This document shows, one piece after another, positions 35,101 to 36,149 of a DNA stretch of 36,149 nt; within the stretch, counting starts at the first letter, position 1; the number at the start of each line of letters is the position of its first letter. The stretch comes from Euprymna scolopes (lineage: Eukaryota > Mollusca > Cephalopoda > Sepiida > Sepiolidae): NCBI GenBank assembly GCA_024364805.1, contig CM044518.1:8929275-8965423 (forward strand), in the 5' to 3' direction. The notes beneath the pieces were generated by a model. That model saw only the letters and a program-made list of their open reading frames with translations. It had not been told where the DNA came from and did not search any database. The position numbers and the translations under genes are program-made.

Positions 35101-36149
35101 GGAGAGGTTTCTAAAATGTCTCCAAACAATGTTTAGCAATTATTTAAAAAAATTTATCAATTTTTGCTCAAAATCCCCCAAATGTTAGGATTAATATTTA
35201 TTTACATGAAACAATACTGTTGACCCCATTTTCTTGCTCCACCTACCTAAATCTAACTTCTATTACAGTATCCTGTCATACTTAAGCGCTAATATTCCCT
35301 GTTTTATGTGAATAAGATAAAATAGTTAAAAAAAAATAAAAAAAAAGAAATTGTAATTAATGGTTTTATACGTGATTCAAATATTAGCACAGAACATTCT
35401 TTCCCTCACAATTTGTAAACTTGGAACAATTCTCTCTCTCACACTTACCCCATGCTGAAAATAACTTACAAATTGGAGAACTATTGCAATTTTTTGCAAA
35501 TCTTTTTTTGTTTTTTTTTTTGTTTTTCATTGGTTTTTGCAAGCAAACATCTTTATCTGTGCATTATTATTCAAGGTGTAGTGATTGGGGGTGGGGGTAC
35601 TTGTGCTTTTTAAAACAATTTTTTTTAAGAAACACTGTATGGCTTTTGCAATCCAATGTTTTTTTTTCTTTTTAATTCACTTTTTAAATCAAGAATAAAA
35701 ATTTCAGGTTTTTATTTTTTTTAAAAAAGCTTCATTCATTTTCATTCATCTTTTGGCTTCAGCTGCCTCGAATCATTTTTTCCCCCTTTTTTAGAAAAGA
35801 TTTTTTCTCTTCAAAATTGAATGTTCAAAATATTCAAATTGTCATTTGCAGCTTTTTCACCTCCACTTTGAACATTTTTTTTATTTCAGTCAATTTTGAA
35901 ATAATTATAATTGAAACTTAAAAAAAAGTTTATGTTCCCAGTTTATTATTTCCATTTTTTTATATACAACAAAATTATCCTCCCCATTTTGTATGAATGT
36001 AAAATAGAAATATTGAAAAAGATTTTTTCTTTCTGCACAAATAAAATGTCTTAAGGTTTCGATCACAACCTGTAAGATTCTCTGAGGAAAACCACGCCAT
36101 GAGCTAGATTTAAAAAAAAAAAATGAACTAGATTAAAAAAAAAATGAAC
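30983..36149 (+). other. spectrin intron 17, incomplete (at least 5,167 bp)
   Basis: It begins with a phase-0 GTAAGT donor, and no acceptor with a spectrin-like continuation was found. It is AT-rich with many homopolymer runs, a compound microsatellite at 32125-32177 and a short repeat-like stretch near 34573-34717 resembling 11133-11247. No gene or clear mobile element was seen. Confidence 0.65.
32125..32177. repeat. compound (GT)n(TA)n(CA)n microsatellite, self-complementary
   Basis: A GT run, about 14 TA units, then an AC run, so the whole tract is an inverted repeat able to fold on itself. Confidence 0.95.

Noticed and set aside
1-36149. LTR retroelements, endogenous viral copies or Polinton-like genes.
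   Set aside because: No long terminal repeats or capsid-, integrase- or envelope-like coding stretches were recognised; all retroelement pieces here look like non-LTR (LINE) fragments.

Overview
This is an AT-rich animal genomic window covering the middle of one large, intron-rich gene on the + strand, a conventional (non-heavy) beta-spectrin. Seventeen coding exons between 4017 and 30982 splice to 2,846 nt. They encode 949 residues: the last part of the second calponin-homology (CH2) domain, spectrin repeats 1 to 8, and the start of repeat 9. Neither gene end is present. The first 4,016 bases are intron upstream of the first visible exon, and the intron after the last visible exon runs for at least 5.1 kb off the right edge. 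No second host gene was found.

The organism is probably a mollusc or another lophotrochozoan, possibly a cephalopod; this is inferred. The spectrin is an invertebrate-type single beta-spectrin, equally like SPTBN1 and Drosophila beta-Spec. The repeats (LINE C-termini, short interspersed elements with a shared core, Helitron-like ends, a recurring AAGGGAGATAAYT motif) have the flavour of molluscan genomes. I could not search a database.

Layout: 1-4016 is upstream intron, with a Helitron-like 3' end (about 1295) abutting a 5'-truncated LINE (about 1283-2365). From 4017 to 8529 lie CH2/repeat 1 and repeat 2 exons, with an 80-bp tandem triplication. 8530-11647 is an intron packed with LINE and SINE debris, including an element with a 5S-rRNA-like head. 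From 11648 to 22150 lie the exons of repeats 3 to 7, with short interspersed copies, a second 5S-derived relic, a large fold-back palindrome and a LINE fragment in their introns. 23651-26388 is an intron holding a deleted mariner-like element, an inverted pair of tRNA-like repeats, another Helitron-like end and a hAT-like MITE. From 26389 to 30982 lie the repeat 8/9 exons, with another LINE 3' end inside a 3.5 kb intron. The rest is intron dominated by simple sequence.

The exons give one uninterrupted frame. All introns use GT-AG except one GC-AG intron after 17697, and from exon 7 onward every intron is phase 0. I saw no convincing new multi-gene system. The most interesting signals are the SINE-like elements that share a core but carry different heads (tRNA-like or 5S-like), the complete but non-autonomous DNA transposons with visible ends, the fold-back palindrome and the GC-AG intron.
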